From positions 559,088-592,355 of the forward strand of contig NW_006920416.1 of assembly GCF_000344685.1 (NCBI RefSeq): a DNA stretch of 33,268 bases, given 5' to 3'. How positions within the stretch are numbered: position 1 is the first letter of the stretch; the number at the start of each line of letters is the position of its first letter. The notes beneath the pieces are model-generated. The model was not told the DNA's origin, ran no database searches, and saw only the letters and a list, made by a program, of their open reading frames with translations. The DNA comes from Gloeophyllum trabeum ATCC 11539 (Eukaryota; Basidiomycota; Agaricomycetes; Gloeophyllales; Gloeophyllaceae). Shown here one piece after another: positions 21,925-31,756 of this stretch. A program made the position numbers and the translations under genes.

Positions 21925-22543
21925 TCAGAATCTGGAGGGACGGAATTCAAATCTCTGGGCTCGGTCGATCATATCCGAGACCCAGGACTCGTAGTACACG
22001 CCTTCCAGAGGGAGGCCGAAAGGCCCTATGGCATCTACTTGCAGGACATCTGGACGCTGAAGTGGCACGTTTTCCTTGTCTGCGTCGGGATCATCCCACG
22101 TTCGGGCCTGGACTTGGTGGGTTGTTATATTTCTGAAATGTTCAGCGATCTAACAACACAGTCTTAGCCTCAAATCAAACGACACGCACTAGACAGAGGT
22201 GGCATACCATTGCGAGGTCTTCCTCAGTATGCACGTCGCCTCCGTGCTGCCCTGCAGGTACAGTAGCCACGTCCTCCGTGTCCTCAGTTTCTGCTCGGCG
22301 TGGTTCCGGTGCTTGATTTTCCTTGTCCTCATCATCTTCCATGACCTCCTCCTCATCGACATTGAGATTGGCGGCAGCTGTGGCTCGGGCAAGGATATAC
22401 TGAGAGAGACCCGTGACGATCTCATTCTCGACAGCCTGTCCAAGTCGTCGTGCCACCTCCTTTACTACTTCCTGGTATTCAGGCGACAGGTCTTCAATTT
22501 TGGGACGATCTTGTGGAGGTATCGAGGCGGCTGCGCTTGACAT
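21925..22543 (-). CDS. Family 2 protein, copy 2, intact, two exons
   Basis: I do not recognise this family; three copies lie in the window. Exons on minus: 22543-22208 and 22149-21925, joined by a 58-nt phase-0 intron (donor GTATGC, acceptor GTTGTTAG), giving 186 aa. It starts MSSAAASIPPQDRPKIEDLS. Residues about 20-58 form a predicted amphipathic helical region (SPEYQEVVKEVARRLGQ, then IVTGLSQYILARATAAA). Residues 63-80 are strongly acidic and end in DEDKENQAPE. Then comes GGDVHTEEDLAM at the exon end. Exon 2 opens IAEHF and has a second KEN (DPDADKENVPL), followed by GVYYESWVSDM and FEFRPSRF. The KENxxP context resembles APC/C KEN degrons. No membrane segment or signal peptide. Unlike the other two copies, no family 3 gene lies directly upstream. 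Confidence 0.75.
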
Positions 22544-22551
22544 CTTTGTGG

Positions 22552-22576
22552 TGGTGGTGGTGGTAGTGGGTGGTGG
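22552..22576. repeat. GGT-rich simple repeat in the family 2 leader
   Basis: A run of GGT/GTGG units (CACCAC in minus sense) directly precedes the ATG of family 2 copy 2. A shorter version precedes the copy at 17627. Confidence 0.7.
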
Positions 22577-22608
22577 CTGAAAGGGACAAAGGCTGCGTTT
22601 GGACTCCG

Positions 22609-22640
22609 CGCTCGCTTAAATGGTCTTCGGGGAATGCCGC
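22609..22640 (-). promoter_or_regulatory. Conserved family 2 promoter block (copy 2)
   Basis: In minus sense this reads GCGGCATTCCCCGAAGACCA then TTTAAGCGAGCG, nearly the same as the blocks at 17686-17717 and 31673-31704. It ends about 65 bp before the ATG at 22543. The TTTAAG core may act as a TATA-like element. Confidence 0.6.
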
Positions 22641-23532
22641 TTTGGTGAGTCTTTCCCCTCCATGCTATCGATGTTTTCTTTGTGATATACGCATCACTTT
22701 CACAGACTTTGGAATTGTATGTCTGACAAGGTATTGCATTTCCCGCAAATGTGGGAGAAATTCGTACTCAGCAATATAATTCAGGACGCCGTAGAATACG
22801 ATCCAGACGACTAGTCCTAGTTCCCAATTGCGGTAAGCCAACGCCGTCCTAGTTCCATCGGCGGTTCCGCTCGGCTCCAGTCACCAACCACAAGTAGAGG
22901 GTGGCTCAGGCTGCGCCTTTCGTCCGGTCCACGCTTGGTGATGATTGCATGGGCTCATTACTCCCAATACGGTCACAAACAGACGATCAGCTGAGCCATT
23001 GGATACTTTCACGGCCATACCCTATGGCTCGAGCCACACTGTGCGACGGACTGCGCTCAGGTACTGATCGGGCCACAGGCTCGAACCAGCGTCATACTTG
23101 TGCTGGTTGACTTCGCGCCTCTCTACCCTCAACCGTCGTCCTGCGCTCATGACCTTCCAGCGACTTGGTCCAAGGCCTAGCTAGTGGCGTCATCCAAGAG
23201 CGCGACCGTTACAAGTGTGCGGTGCTAGATGGCGCTGCTCCAGAGCCATACAGTTATACCCTCTGTTGAGCCCTTTTGTCCGCACGGTTGGAGCGTTGTC
23301 TGTCTAGCGGAAATGATGCTAAATGATGCATTGAACACTACTGCTGATGAATACTACGTGCGTGGACATAACTCTGTACTGGTCTTTCTAGGCATTCATA
23401 TGGTACGCTAGTTTCCCACCCAATCCTCTTCCCAAACGAGACGCAGAGCAGGACACAATAGAGCACGTTTCGTAACCGCGCAAGTACGTACGACAATCGG
23501 AAGAACTCTCGACAGGAGACTCTTCGTCGTCA
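22641..23532. other. Intergenic stretch, nothing recognised
   Basis: This lies between the family 2 copy 2 promoter and the 3' end of the gene at 23533. I looked for a family 3 remnant here, because the other two family 2 copies have one upstream, and found none. Confidence 0.4.
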
Positions 23533-24586
23533 CTATCTGGCAGCAGCTTTTCCTTTACTACCAGATTCTGCGTTCTTATAGCCTTGCTTGGCTGGTGCTT
23601 GCTTTGGCAGAGCGATGAGCCCGTATCGCGCTCCTCTGACACGGCTAGTAGCTCCAGAAGGAGAACTAGCCCCTCCTGACGAACCAGGACCACTCACGCG
23701 TTCTATACGCTCGCCACCAATAAGGGAAGAAAGACCTTGTCCGCCGCAGCGAAATGCGGTGATAGCACTCGAGCTTTCTGTTTCGTCGAGCCGTAGCAAA
23801 TTCAAATCCAACGGTGGCCACACGGGCCAAGGAAGGCTGCTACTCCCGGAACCTCCGTCTCCTACTCTAGGACTCCACTGTGAATTGCGTAAGTGATGTT
23901 CATCTGAGCACTTCACTGTCAGTTCGTGCGGCTCTAGTTTCTGACGCGCGATATAGGATGTGCTGGCCTTGGGGAGGGAAATGTTCCGCTCCCGAGGCTT
24001 CGCGGACCCGCTTTCAGCCGTTGGGGTCTCCATGGACCTGTACTCGTCGATCCATGCCGGCCTGCCTAGTGGTCGTGCATCCCACCGGATGGGCCTAGGC
24101 ATATGAATAACCGACGTCCCCTCTCCTGGCCCCTCGGCGACAGTGCTCCCCAGCACTCCAAGATGAGTGTCAGATGTGGGTGGGGCAGACACATCGTTCG
24201 TCGATGCTGCTGCATCACGTACAGGCTGCGACCCAGTTTCATGTCTATGGACTTCGGAATTTGTCCAGCGATAGTAATGATCAAGCCACGCTGGCCTCCG
24301 AAATGGACGCGGCGGTTGCTCCAAAATACACCCCGGAACGCGTGCCTCGTTTGCACTTATCTAGTGTGAGTGGTATTCACTTATGGCTCGAATTCGGGCA
24401 ACAGTATTATACACTTACCTCAATGATCCTCTCGTCCATCGCGTATTCCTCGCAATAGTCCTGCGACGTGATTGCATCCTCCCCTCTATCTGTTTCCGCC
24501 ACACTATCGGCCTGTTGTTCTGTGCGCCGGTCACCTAAGCTTCGCAATTCGGAGGCCTTGATTTTCTTTTGCGTCACTGACTCCAT
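23533..24586 (-). CDS. Hypothetical protein with repeated RPxxRPAWxDxYR motif, two exons
   Basis: I do not recognise this protein. Exons on minus: 24586-24419 and 24360-23533, joined by a 58-nt phase-0 intron (donor GTAAGT, acceptor CACTAG), giving 331 aa. The long frame of exon 2 lacks an ATG at its 5' end, so the upstream exon, which begins MESVTQKKIKASELR, is needed. Exon 1 is helical and acidic (DYCEEYAMDERIIE). Exon 2 has RPFRRPAWLDHYYR at residues 74-87 and a second version RPLGRPAWIDEYRS at 152-165, so a short motif was duplicated or is used twice. The rest is Ser/Gly/Pro-rich and likely disordered, ending in a basic tail (KGKAAAR). It is transcribed away from the oxidoreductase at 24983; the 396-bp gap between them holds palindromic ACGCGT elements. 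Role unknown; a peptide-motif docking protein is one guess. Confidence 0.62.
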
Positions 24587-24715
24587 GACGCGCGTCTGCA
24601 ACCTTCTGAGGATGTAATACAGTCAGAGGTGGCGAGCGTCTGACGCTGTGACGCGAGAGACGCGTCTTGATTTCTGCGGCCATTGCCGACTTAATCAGTC
24701 ACGTGAGACGCGTCT
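24587..24715. promoter_or_regulatory. Palindromic AGACGCGTCT / GACGCGCGTC sites in a divergent promoter
   Basis: The perfect 10-bp palindrome AGACGCGTCT occurs at 24658-24667 and again at 24706-24715, 48 bp apart. A related palindrome GACGCGCGTC touches the ATG of the minus-strand gene (24587-24596), and another ACGCGT lies at 24899-24904. ACGCGT is the core of the MluI cell-cycle box bound by MBF-type regulators in yeasts, but whether that applies here is inference. The hexamer also occurs elsewhere in this window, which weakens a specific reading. Confidence 0.4.
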
Positions 24716-24931
24716 GATGCCTCTCGACGGTTCCGACTCGAATCGATTCCAAGCTTCAAGAAGAATCATATACAGTCCGCATCCGCATTCCTCGATCTCA
24801 TCATGGATATCGCTGACTAACGCAATTCTTTGGCGAAATGCGCTCACAGACTCCGAACGACTTGCTTATTTCCCTGTGTCTTAGTCATCTCTGCCGAGAC
24901 GCGTACCCCCCGGCGGGAGGTCAACTTGAGC

Positions 24932-24937
24932 TATAAA
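24932..24937 (+). promoter_or_regulatory. TATA box of the MDR oxidoreductase
   Basis: TATAAA lies 46 bp before the ATG at 24983, a reasonable position for a TATA-driven gene with a very short leader. Confidence 0.55.
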
Positions 24938-24982
24938 GAGTGGCGCACTGTCGTTAGTAGTCCTTAGAACGTGACGATCGAT

Positions 24983-26282
24983 ATGTCCTCACAGAAAGCA
25001 CTTTTTCTGCAGGGACCGCAGGGCTCATTCGTAGTGGGCGATAAGCCAGTCCCCTCGCCTGGCGAGGGTGATTTGCTCATCAAGGTGGATGCAGCTGCTC
25101 TCAACCCTCTGGACTGGAAGATACAGAAGGGGTTTACTGGGTTTGTGGACGACTTCCCTGCCGTTCTCGGGGCGGATCTAGCGGGTACTGTGGTAGAGGT
25201 CGGCGAGGGAGTGACTCACTTCGCAAAGGGAGACAGGGTGTAAGTTATCTGCTCGTCATATTTTGGAACCTTTCTCAAGATTGCGCTCCGTCAGGATCAC
25301 TCAAGGTGCATACACGCCAGACAGGGCTGGATATCAACAATATGCGCTCGCAGTGGGAGAATTCAGTGCTAAGGTGCGTTAGGTACAGGAAAGGTTCGAA
25401 TAGACCTCTGAATTGCATTGCCTACCTAGCTCCCTCCTCAGATTTCCTTCGATGAAGGTGCTTCTATACCTAGTGCTGCCTTGGCTGCTGGATTTGGGCT
25501 CTACTTGGATGTCAATGAGTCGGGCCCTGGAGGCGCCGGTCTGACCCCTCCATGGGAGGCCGGAGGACCGGGGAAATACTCTGGAAAACCCATCCTGATC
25601 CTGGGAGGAGCGTCTTCTCTAGGACAGCTTGGTAAGTTACCACACCGTCAACAAGCGATAATTTAACTATGATTGACCTCATCCCTCGACTCTTGCAGCC
25701 ATACAATTTGCGAAGTTATCGGGATTCTCCCCTATCATCGTCACCGCATCACCCCGCAACGAATCCCTGCTCAAGTCCCTCGGCGCCACGCATGTGATCG
25801 ACAGGAGCCTGCAAACGGAGGCCCTCCGCTCGGCCTTGTCAGCGGCCACGACAGCCCCTATTGACCTCATATTTGATGCAGTGAGCCTGAGCGAGACACA
25901 GCAAGCCGCCTATGATCTGTTATCGCCGGGCGGGACCCTCGCACTTACGCTCCCGCCCACAATCAATGTCGATTCGCAAGCGCGCAAGAGAGTATTCTTC
26001 ATTCGCGGTATCGCGCACATCCCTGAATTGAGGAAGGACGCTGCGAACTTCTTCGCGGCGCTCGAGGGCCTGCTGGCAAATGGGCACATCAAGGTAGGCT
26101 TCACCAGTTCCTCCTCTTTCGTGCGCCATCCTGACTGGTGTGTCGTGGTGCTGTCGTAGCCGAACCCCGTTCGGGTGCTTCCAGACGGCTTGAAGGGAGT
26201 AGCGGCAGGACTGAAAGAGCTGGAAGAAGGTCGGGTGAGCGGGCAGAAGTTGGTTGCGCGTCCTCACGAGACTCCGGTCTGA
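24983..26282 (+). CDS. MDR-superfamily oxidoreductase (GroES-like/enoyl-reductase type), five exons
   Basis: A medium-chain dehydrogenase/reductase of the quinone-oxidoreductase/trans-enoyl-reductase-like branch, expected to use NADPH to reduce an activated double bond or carbonyl; the actual substrate cannot be told. Exons 24983-25239, 25295-25373, 25442-25631, 25699-26093 and 26160-26282, with introns of 55, 68, 67 and 66 nt, give 347 aa, a normal length for the family. The GroES-like N-terminal part shows ALNPLDWKIQ and PAVLGADLAGTVVEVG. The Rossmann part shows ILILGGASSLGQLAIQFAKL (about 163-182), then TASPRNESLLKSLGATHVID and a DLIFDAVS strand. No structural zinc Cys cluster is present, typical of the zinc-independent branch. 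The C-terminus (GLKELEEGRVSGQKLV) is also typical. The ATG at 24983 follows a TATA box. Such enzymes occur in secondary metabolism and detoxification, but no cluster genes lie beside it. Confidence 0.92.
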
Positions 26283-26789
26283 GGTCGAGAGAGAGAAAGA
26301 AATCTGCACCAGAAAACTTGTGGCAGGAGATCCAGGTTAGTTATTGTATTGTTCAAGTCGCCCTTTTTACAGCGCCATGTCCCTTGTGAGGCATCCCATC
26401 TCACAACCCCCGGCAATGGCCAGCGTCTAAACCACAGTTTAGGAACATGAATATAGAACGATATTAATGCCACAGCTTCACCGCATGCACAGAGGTCATG
26501 CTAACGTCGTGTGCAGCCCACCTAAAACCTATTCATCCTCTCGGCCCACCTTGCATTCCTCCAGCGATCCAGCTCACCGACATTTGACGCGGAGCAGCGA
26601 TCGTATATTGACTATGGCATCTGCATTTCGTCCATTGTCGATGTGCATGCAGCACTAAGCCAAGTGGATGTAGTGCTCCTAATTTTTGACATACTGGGAG
26701 ACCCAAGCGTCTTAGGAAATCGTCGCACCAGGGACCCGTTGGCAGTCACGGTTGCAATGACATGCGAGAGACGGAGCGATGCAGCTCTC
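26283..26789. other. Intergenic stretch, nothing recognised
   Basis: This is the 3' flank of the oxidoreductase gene followed by DNA with only short frames. No gene can be supported. Confidence 0.4.
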
Positions 26790-27415
26790 AGCGTCTTGTA
26801 TAGACTTCGTTAGAAGAGTGCTGCTGTCCCAGAATGACGAAGACATGCAGTCCATGCGCCATGTGCTCCAATCCTCTTCACGGCGGGCGATTTCCGCACG
26901 GCCCTCGCATGGCCACACCTCACAAACCTCGTCATTTGGGAGGGTCCGAGTCGCTTCGACTGTCTCGGATTCTTGGGGGATACCCGAATCCCGCCCGTTG
27001 GCATCCTCGAAGTATTTACGCGGAATTGTCCTCGGCTGGAGCACTGGAATGTACCCGTCGGGTACGACGTTCCCCTTCCGGACGCTTCATCCATACCGCC
27101 CAATCGGCATTTGGCAGATCGCCCCAGCGCGGTTACTCCTGCTTTATATATCAACTATTCCCCGTTGTCAGCCGCATCATTGAAGTGCGTAGAGCTGGAA
27201 AGTTACAGGGGATAGTACGACGGCTGCAGAGAGGCAGGAGGGTCCGAGCGCGCTCTAACTAGGGATCATCACCTTCTGAGATCGATGAAGACAGTGACGA
27301 GGAAGGTGGTCGGACGACGGACGAAGATCCCTCGGTTACTGATAGTGATGAGGAATCAATGGATACAGACGACTCGGAAGAAACAGATGATGAGGCAGAC
27401 TCCGTATCTGACTGA
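26790..27415 (+). pseudogene. Wrecked F-box/LRR-like gene fragment with acidic tail
   Basis: One frame (about 26878-27215) reads FRTALAWPHLTNLVIWEG, then PPVGILEVFTRNCPRLEHW and SLKCVELESYRG, the style of LRR-like repeats of basidiomycete F-box proteins, before TAG 27213-27215. A different frame just upstream (ELTKT-like wording near 26835) and another after the stop suggest frameshifts. Downstream, from 27275 to TGA 27413-27415, an acidic Ser/Asp/Glu tail is open (SEIDEDSDEEGG, SDEESMDTDDSEETDDEADS), as expected for the C-terminus of such a protein. The N-terminal F-box is not visible. At least two breaks mean a pseudogene, unless introns I could not place rescue it. The family call rests on style, not on a diagnostic motif. 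Confidence 0.45.
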
Positions 27416-27955
27416 CTCTGACACAGAAAACTCGGCGGCTGCTGATGAGGAGATGTAAGGGAAATTTGAACGCAGCCTTCAGGTAGAGTCCGAGGGGCCG
27501 GAGCCGCCTCGACGAAGGGATGGCGTAGCTAGGACCGCGTGAAGTACGCACTGTGACGACTATCGTATACTTTGTTCATTTCTGAAGAGGGGCGCTCGAA
27601 TGGAAATGCCCGTGCGGCTCTTCACTAGACTTCATCCCATACGTGAGGGTAAGAATGCTTGGCGGGTACAGGACACCCAGCAGCGCACAATCTGCATACC
27701 TCTGACGTTCCAGAGGGCTGGCGGTGAGGCAAACCCCGCACGAGGCCTGGCCTCGCAATTCTCCGTGCCGTATCCATCCCTGCATTGCGCCGAGGGACCG
27801 CAATAGACGCGTGATGACCGAGGGGATGTGCCGCAGTGAATGGCAGCTGACAGCCATAGCCATTCCCGAGACGTAGCAGGTGAAGCACTACGACACCCGG
27901 GGTCGGCATGAGCTGCATCCACGTCCTCGGCGTGCCACACAAGCCGCGCCCACGC
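27416..27955. other. Intergenic stretch, nothing recognised
   Basis: This lies 3' to both the F-box/LRR relic and the convergent NFKBIL1-like gene. Only short overlapping frames occur, with no supported gene. Confidence 0.4.
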
Positions 27956-29090
27956 TCACGCATCGTCCTTCGCCATCAATTCGTTCAGCGCCCGCGCAAC
28001 ACGGCCCACCGCCTCGCGCACTGTATCCTTGTCTGCGTCCTTTACCCTCCGCAGTACGCGCCCCTCGAACTTATCGGGGTGGAAGCGGAGGAGGGTCTCG
28101 CGGACGATCTCCTTGCGCGTCTTCAGCGTGTCGCCCGACGCCTCCTTCCCATCTGCGTCTGGCTGCAGCGTAGAAAACAGGAACGACGATATGCAGTCCC
28201 GGCTGATGTCATCCAGCGACAGTGCGTGTTTGCGCGGCACGGAGACTGGCCAGGGTATATCAGCGAAAGCAAGCTCAGGCGCGGCTTCGTTAGCCTTGCT
28301 GCTGAGGAGGGTCTTCCATCCTGCTTCATAGCGCTCCCTCGCTTCTTCCGTGCGCTTCCGGTCGCGCGCGACCCTGGTCTGCTTGGTCTCCTCAATGTAC
28401 TGTAGGTGTAGTCGCCGTGTCTCGTCGCGGATGGCCTGCTCACGAGCTTTGCGGGCCCGTTCTTCGGTTTTGAGACGTTCTTGTTCGGCATAATAATCCG
28501 GATTTTTCTTCCTGCAAATCAGAAACGCAGTAACAAGGATTGATCAATCACCGCAGAACAAAGCCAATGAGTGTGAATACTCACCTCCACATCCCAATTC
28601 TGACCCACTCCGCGTACTCCTCGTCCTCCATCTGGCTCGGGTCGAGGCCCGCAAGGTCAGCCGTGTCAGCCAGACCCGCGTGCGGACCCCTCCATCTCTT
28701 CGGAACGTGGGCGTGCGCGTTCATCTCCGCCTCGAGCGCGTCCAGGCGGCTCGTCCCGCTCGCGGCGAACGTGCTGTCTTCGTCCATGGCATCCCACATC
28801 TTCTCGCGCCAGCGCTGTTCCTCCAGCTCTGCCTGGAGAGTCTCATAGTCGGGCTTGCTATGACTCCCTGGCGGGGGTGGCCCGTACGCATCGCCGCTGT
28901 TCCATGGATCCCGTGCAGGATCACGTCGACGGCGCTTGTTTGTAGATCGATCGTCCGAGGGTGAGCTTGACCGTGAACGGTGTCGTTCGGCTCGTTTGGC
29001 TGCTCTCCGTGCGGCTTTACGGGCCTTGCGGAGTTCGCGTTCTTGTCGTTCTGCTGAGGTTTCTTTCAGATGCAGTTTTCCCGAGCCCAT
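27956..29090 (-). CDS. NFKBIL1-like nuclear protein with C-terminal HPD/J-like helix region, two exons
   Basis: The C-terminal region matches what I know of the fungal 'NF-kappa-B inhibitor-like protein 1' family. That family is linked in animals to mRNA processing; in fungi the role is unclear. Exons on minus: 29090-28585 and 28511-27956, joined by a 73-nt phase-2 intron (donor GTGAGT, acceptor TTTGCAG), giving 353 aa. The N-terminus is very basic and helical (ELRKARKAARRAAKRAERH), followed by an RS-like run and KRRRR, a likely nuclear signal. Residues about 170-235 are a charged coiled coil (RARKAREQAIRDETRR...). The end carries LRFHPDKFEGRVLRRVKD (HPD at 313-315) and a helical close (VGRVARALNELMA). 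The animal ankyrin repeats are absent, as usual in fungi. The ATG at 29090 (MGSGKLHLKET) is the first in frame. It is divergent from the Impact-domain gene with 272 bp between start codons. Confidence 0.88.
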
Positions 29091-29362
29091 TGTAGTCACG
29101 ATTTGGTATAGATTCAATTAAGGCGCGAGATTACTGTGGATTATTGTATAGTCATTCGAGTGTAAAGTCGCGAGAGTGGCTGGCACTGGCTGCCGATGGT
29201 GGCAAGATGCAAGAACGAGTGGTGGGAAGTCTGACGGAAGCACTTCTGATAGGCGCCCATGGAAATGCCACAACTTTGATGGTGGCTTGAAGTTCGCTCT
29301 AAGTACACTTGCCGGTGCTCTCGATATTCAAGTCCAAGCAACGACTATTGAACATTAGCGAA
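29091..29362. promoter_or_regulatory. Divergent promoter of the NFKBIL1-like and Impact-domain genes
   Basis: These 272 bp separate two head-to-head start codons and must hold both promoters. AT-rich stretches (ATTATTGTATAG near 29139) could be core elements. No specific operator was recognised. Confidence 0.5.
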
Positions 29363-30302
29363 ATGGCTGTCCCTTCTGCTCCCAATCTGGATTCCTTCAT
29401 TAAATCTTCTAAGACCCCTCCTCAAACCCTTGCCACCTCGCAGGAAGTTCGCGACCGGAAATCTATCTTCGTAGCCAGCGCGTACAAGGCCTCTTCACCC
29501 TCCGATGCGCGCTCTATAATGAAGCACGTAAAGAACGTTGTGCACGCAGCCAGACCCGCATCGCACGAGATTGCCGCGTGGCGCTGTATGACGCTGAAGG
29601 AGGGTAAGTTGGGCCTTGACGGCCCCGATGATTTCGAGGTGCAGGGTGGCTGGGAGGACGACGGCGAGAAATACGGAGGGCAGCGCGTGCTGAAGGTCAT
29701 GCAACAGGAAGGAGTGTTAGATGTTATCGTGATTGTTAGTAGATGGTACGCTGTGTATGTTTTGTCGGCTACGAGCTGTCACTACAACGTTATTTGTTAG
29801 GTACGGTGGGATCATGCTTGGCCCTGCCAGATTCGAGCATATTGAGACGTGCGCTCGTGAAGTATGTCGCGCTTTCAAGTTGAAGCAGGATATGGACGAA
29901 TGCATCACTGTCCTCACTGCCTTGGATGACGAGCTCTCTAAGCTTCGGGAGGAGCTCGCTCGGATATCCTCGGCGGCTCCCGACAATGCAGGTGTGGATA
30001 CTGCGCCTAAGAGTGCAGATGCGGACCACCCCGACCGCCCATCTGAGCACCCGCCTTCTCAGAACGGCCAAGAGGACCCTATACCGTCCTCCGCGGTTAC
30101 GCAGACCCTCACTCCCTCTAAGGCCCACTTACCTGAACAGTCCACTTTTAAACCCGAAGAGCGCAAAGAGACCAAGAAACCCGACTACACCGCCCTCTCC
30201 GATTCCCTCGACATTGCCAAAGCACGGCGGCTCATCACCGCGCGCGAGAATGCGATCAAGAGCCTCAGGAGCATACTCGCTAAGAAGCAAATCACAAAAT
30301 GA
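29363..30302 (+). CDS. Impact-domain (UPF0029) protein, YDL177C-like, two exons
   Basis: The N-terminal half is an Impact/UPF0029 domain. In yeast Yih1 and mammalian IMPACT this domain belongs to proteins that bind Gcn1 and dampen Gcn2 signalling; those have an RWD domain in front, which is missing here, so the closer match is the yeast YDL177C type of unknown role. Exons 29363-29745 and 29801-30302, joined by a 55-nt phase-2 intron placed inside the codon of the conserved Trp (SRW|YGG), give 294 aa. Visible blocks: RDRKSIFVASAYKASS (about 30-45), AARPASHEIAAWR, GGWEDDGEKYGGQRVL, VIVIVSRWYGGIMLGPARF and HIETCAREV. After about residue 160 comes a charged coiled coil (LDDELSKLREELARI), a Pro/Ser-rich linker, and a basic helical end (KARRLITARENAIKSLRSIL). 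The ATG at 29363 is the first in frame. Confidence 0.92.
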
Positions 30303-30650
30303 ATGGACACGGATGCTCTCAAGACTGTCAAGCTCAAAACATTCGCATGCCATGGCGCCCACGCGTGATTCTCTACGACCTTCTTGGGAACGCGCACTAC
30401 ATGGCTATGGTTCATTGCACTATACAATCGTTAACACACGCACGCGAGCTCGAACGAGCCTCATCAGACAAGACACGATGAATCACTTCCACAAGTTTGT
30501 CGCGACGGCGTAAATCAGCCAGCGAATTCACGAGGCAGCATTGCAGTGCATGGAGAGAACAAAGACACGTAACGTAACGCGTGACTCAGCCCAAAGATCC
30601 GCGCCTGCTGCTTCCCATGCCACATTCTTTCCTTCAACTCGAACATATCA
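30303..30650. other. Intergenic stretch with the family 3 copy B leader
   Basis: This is the 3' flank of the Impact-domain gene and the promoter of family 3 copy B. The last 32 bp (GCCACATTCTTTCCTTCAAC at 30619 and following) match the leader of family 3 copy A at the same distance, 9 nt, from the ATG. Confidence 0.5.
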
Positions 30651-31320
30651 ATGCGCTTCAAGAGCTGGATCGAGAAACTCGTCCCGTGCACAGGAATCGC
30701 TTTCATTGACGCTCACGACGACTTGCGCTCGTTCGAAGCATCTACAACTAGCATAGCTAGTAGTGGCACCGACGCGTCCATCACGTTCGCGTGCGCGTGC
30801 TGTGGCGCCGACGACGTATCCATCGCCGACGCAGAGAACGTGCGTTTTAATCATTAGTGGGATCGGTGGCGGAGGTGTTTACTGAGCCTTGGTTGTTAGC
30901 CGTGCTTCTCAGGCGAACGCATAACAACCGACCTCGAGCGCGAGGCCAGTACCAACATGTGCCAGTTGCACCAACCGAGAGCAATACGGGCAAACGGGAG
31001 GGCGGCCGTGCCGAGTCGAGCCTGGGGTATGTCGATCACCTTGTGGGAGGTCCCGGGATCTGACTTCCCCCGCGGTGCATCCAGAGCACGATGGGTCTTC
31101 CACTTCGCCATCGAGCCTCGGGTCGGTCAGCAGCCCGAGCTTGGCGTCCAGCGTTCGGGGGGTCTGTCCCGGAGAGTTATTTCCGTCGCAAGCCCCGATG
31201 CCTGCGCCCGCTCCACCCCGTAGAGCGCAAAGCATGGCAACTGGAGGTTCTGAACACCATATCACGATTGACATTGGCGATAGCACGGCTCCTTTCAGCT
31301 TCGGACCTTCGGAAACGTAG
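30651..31320 (+). CDS. Family 3 protein, copy B, three exons
   Basis: This is a paralogue of the gene at 18115-18917. Exons 30651-30839, 30900-31026 and 31085-31320, with introns of 60 and 58 nt in phases 0 and 1 (donors GTGCGT and GTATGT; acceptors TTGTTAG and CATCCAG), give 183 aa. Exon 1 starts MRFKSWIEKLVPCTGIAF and holds FEAST and TDASITFACACC. Exon 2 has the shared TTDLE and AIRAN. Exon 3 has PSLASSVRGVCPG, a Pro-rich stretch and HHITIDIGD, which is where copy A has HIRVIYNRS; copy A then continues for about 35 more residues. Exon 2 is shorter than in copy A. Cys residues in CTGIAF and VCPG are shared by both copies. It lies 436 bp upstream of a family 2 gene on the same strand, as in the inverted locus. 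Function unknown. Confidence 0.7.
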
Positions 31321-31756
31321 AGTTCGGAGAGTCACGATCACCGGTCACCGAGCGTAGATGAGGACCAGCGTATCGACGGGATCAACTGTGGGAACCTCGA
31401 GATAGCGTAGTCGGACGTAAAGTGAACGTGAGCTGGCGACTGAGGTCGGGATGGAACGGCTGTAGGTGGAATATGCCGCCCTCAGTTCGCCAATCATTAC
31501 TGTAGATTGCCGCTTGGATTTACTATAGCGGTGGCAATGGCCGTATCGCTGTGTAACAATTTCCCTAATAATGCCGGAAGCGGAATATGCAGCAAAGCAC
31601 CTAGTATTCCAGCCCTGCAAGCCATAAGCCCAAAGCGTTCATCGATAGCATGGAGGACAACGGCTTACTGAAGCGGCATCACCCGAGAGGCATTTAAGCG
31701 AGCGTACAATTCAATCGCATCCATTGTCGTCCTCAATTGCCACCACTGTCCCAAAG
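31321..31756. other. Spacer between family 3 copy B and family 2 copy 3
   Basis: It contains the conserved family 2 promoter block near its end (31673-31704). No additional gene was recognised. Confidence 0.45.
31673..31704 (+). promoter_or_regulatory. Conserved family 2 promoter block (copy 3)
   Basis: GCGGCATCACCCGAGAGGCA then TTTAAGCGAGCG, 52 bp before the ATG at 31757. It matches the blocks of the two minus-strand copies while the DNA around it differs more, so it looks selected or is the edge of a duplicated unit. Confidence 0.6.

Noticed and set aside
27880..28405. Long plus-strand frames opposite the NFKBIL1-like gene
   Set aside because: They are antisense to a well-supported coding exon.
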